The position numbers and the translations under genes are program-made. From contig JBDXCG010000003.1 in NCBI GenBank assembly GCA_039980455.1, forward strand, positions 1,798,001 to 1,862,000: a DNA stretch of 64,000 nt, in the 5' to 3' direction. Below, in pieces: positions 63,016 through 64,000 of the stretch; within the stretch, counting starts at the first letter, position 1; the number at the start of each line of letters is the position of its first letter. Source of the DNA: CALINF01 sp039980455 (GTDB lineage Bacteria; Pseudomonadota; Gammaproteobacteria; Pseudomonadales; Halieaceae). The notes beneath the pieces are model-generated. The model was not told the origin of the DNA, made no database searches, and saw nothing but the letters and a program-made list of their open reading frames with translations.

Positions 63016-63549
63016 CTAGTCCTCTCCGGCTTTCCAGTTACCTATATCGGCGTTTTGGCCTTCTCCACCAGAGAGACCGTCGGCTCCGAGCGAGTAGATA
63101 TCTACTTCCCCATTTTCGCCCGGGCTAAGGAACAGGTAAGGACGCCCCCAAGGATCGAGTGGCAGCTCGGACAGATACCCCCCCTGCTTAAAATTCCGCG
63201 GCTCTGGGTCGAGTGTACTGGCCTCAACTAACGCCTCCAGACCCTGCTCGGTGGTCGGGTACACGTAATTGTCCAGGCGATAGATTTTCAATGCTGTCTC
63301 AATCGCCTTAAAGTCGGCGTAGGTTTTTTGCACTCGCGCTTCATCCGCGCGATTGAGAACTGTCGGCGCGACTACGCTGATTAGCAGCCCCATAATGACC
63401 AGAACAACCAGGATCTCGACGAGCGAAAAGCCACCCTGTCGCCGTTGATCCGAGCGGCTATCTGTTCGTGATTTTCGGGATAGATCGACTCGTGGCTGCA
63501 ATCGGTGGACTGGGCCTGAGCTGAATCCAACATGTGTTTCTGCACTCAT
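63016..63549 (-). CDS. gspG: Type II secretion major pseudopilin G, with a long leader
   Basis: A 177-residue GspG. The core is normal: G-G before F-S-L-V-E-I-L-V-V, then L-P-L-D-P-W-G-R-P-Y and the C-terminal calcium-loop region with G-A-D-G and N-A-D-I-G-N-W. The unusual part is the leader of about 40 residues before the cleavage site, rich in S, R and D. No ATG or GTG lies nearer to the cleavage site; a TTG at codon 17 would still leave about 24 residues. The start ATG lies 4 bases after gspF. Confidence 0.92.
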   Translation of the reverse strand: MSAETHVGFSSGPVHRLQPRVDLSRKSRTDSRSDQRRQGGFSLVEILVVLVIMGLLISVVAPTVLNRADEARVQKTYADFKAIETALKIYRLDNYVYPTTEQGLEALVEASTLDPEPRNFKQGGYLSELPLDPWGRPYLFLSPGENGEVDIYSLGADGLSGGEGQNADIGNWKAGED

Positions 63550-63553
63550 ACTA

Positions 63554-64000
63554 TTATCTTACCATCGTGTTCAAATCGAATATCGGAAGCAGAATAGCTA
63601 ATACAATCGTCAGCACCATACCGCCCATGAATACCACCATTAATGGCTCGAACAAACCCATAACGGTCCCGAGAGTCATCTCAAGCTCCCGTTCCTGGTT
63701 GTCCGCTGCTCGCTGTAACATCGTCTCCATTTCACCGCTGGCTTCTCCACTGGCGACCATGTGCACCATCATTGGCGGAAACCTACCACTCTCCTGCAAC
63801 GCGCGATGTAGGCTACTACCTTCCTGAACACGTTCAGCCACCGCTTCGCTATCCGCGCGCAGTACCAGATTAGTGAGAACCTGACCTGCAATGCGCAACG
63901 CGTCCAGCAAAGGCACACCACTTGCCATCAGAATACTCAGAGTAGATGCAAAGCGGGCGGTGTCCACGGCAATGACGACGCGCGAAATGCCCGGGATTTT
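63554..64000 (-). CDS. gspF: Type II secretion inner-membrane protein F (5' part beyond right edge)
   Basis: The last 148 residues of GspF, open to the right edge. The visible part has T-A-R-F-A-S-T-L-S-I-L-M-A-S-G-V-P-L, the conserved G-E-A-S-G-E and the last membrane helix before P-I-F-D-L-N. GspF is the polytopic platform protein that works with GspE. The reading frame continues past 63967 to the edge, so the gene start lies outside the window. Confidence 0.95.
   Translation of the reverse strand, partial: KIPGISRVVIAVDTARFASTLSILMASGVPLLDALRIAGQVLTNLVLRADSEAVAERVQEGSSLHRALQESGRFPPMMVHMVASGEASGEMETMLQRAADNQERELEMTLGTVMGLFEPLMVVFMGGMVLTIVLAILLPIFDLNTMVR

Overview
The window looks like chromosomal core sequence of a marine gammaproteobacterium. 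The protein sequences and gene order resemble Pseudomonas and, more closely by impression, the Halieaceae/OM60-NOR5 group; that family placement is inference, made without a search. Three Pseudomonas-like syntenies support the class: gyrA-serC-pheA-tyrA-aroA-cmk-rpsA-ihfB-lapAB-pyrF, mtaD-ubiG-mupP-yciK, and rluB-scpB-scpA-yciO-PHP facing yciB-yciI. I see no rRNA, tRNA, CRISPR array, insertion sequence, phage gene or obvious genomic island.

Layout. 1-2.3 kb: a 2-oxoglutarate/Fe(II) oxygenase cut by the left edge, a YegP-like protein, a small membrane protein and a small exported protein. 2.3-7.4 kb: a LysR regulator divergent from a three-domain fusion (APH-like kinase, M23 peptidase-like domain, class III aminotransferase-like domain), then a DHH phosphoesterase. 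7.4-11.5 kb: wbpM, wbpL and wbpK-like genes for surface glycan initiation. 11.6-24.6 kb: a long minus-strand housekeeping block from a ComEA-like protein through pyrF, lapB, lapA, ihfB, rpsA, cmk, aroA, tyrA, pheA and serC to gyrA. 24.9-28.4 kb: mtaD, ubiG, mupP, yciK on plus. 28.4-32.6 kb: rluB, scpB, scpA, yciO and a PHP phosphoesterase on minus. 32.7-35.7 kb: yciB, yciI, an SH3 protein, a periplasmic cyclophilin and pdxJ on plus.

35.7-46.8 kb is mixed: thioesterase, methyltransferase, RluA, sulfurtransferase, cupin, DUF2244, enoyl-CoA hydratase, rimO, rsmE, dinB, msrA, phoD. 46.8-52.9 kb is the least characterised part: small hypotheticals, a VWA protein, a membrane J-domain protein, HtpX behind a sigma-32-like promoter, a DUF1499 membrane protein, an HtrA-type protease and a 42-residue membrane peptide. 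Together these look like an envelope protein quality-control neighbourhood. 53.0-57.7 kb: VOC protein, cardiolipin synthase and two sodium-coupled amino-acid transporters. 57.8-64.0 kb: type II secretion genes gspN, M, L, K, J, I, H, G and the 3' end of gspF, running in from beyond the right edge.

The most unusual items are the kinase/M23/aminotransferase fusion with its divergent LysR regulator, the VWA/J-domain/HtpX/HtrA neighbourhood, the reduced wbpKLM locus at the site that carries the O-antigen cluster in Pseudomonas aeruginosa, and a GspG with an unusually long prepilin leader.
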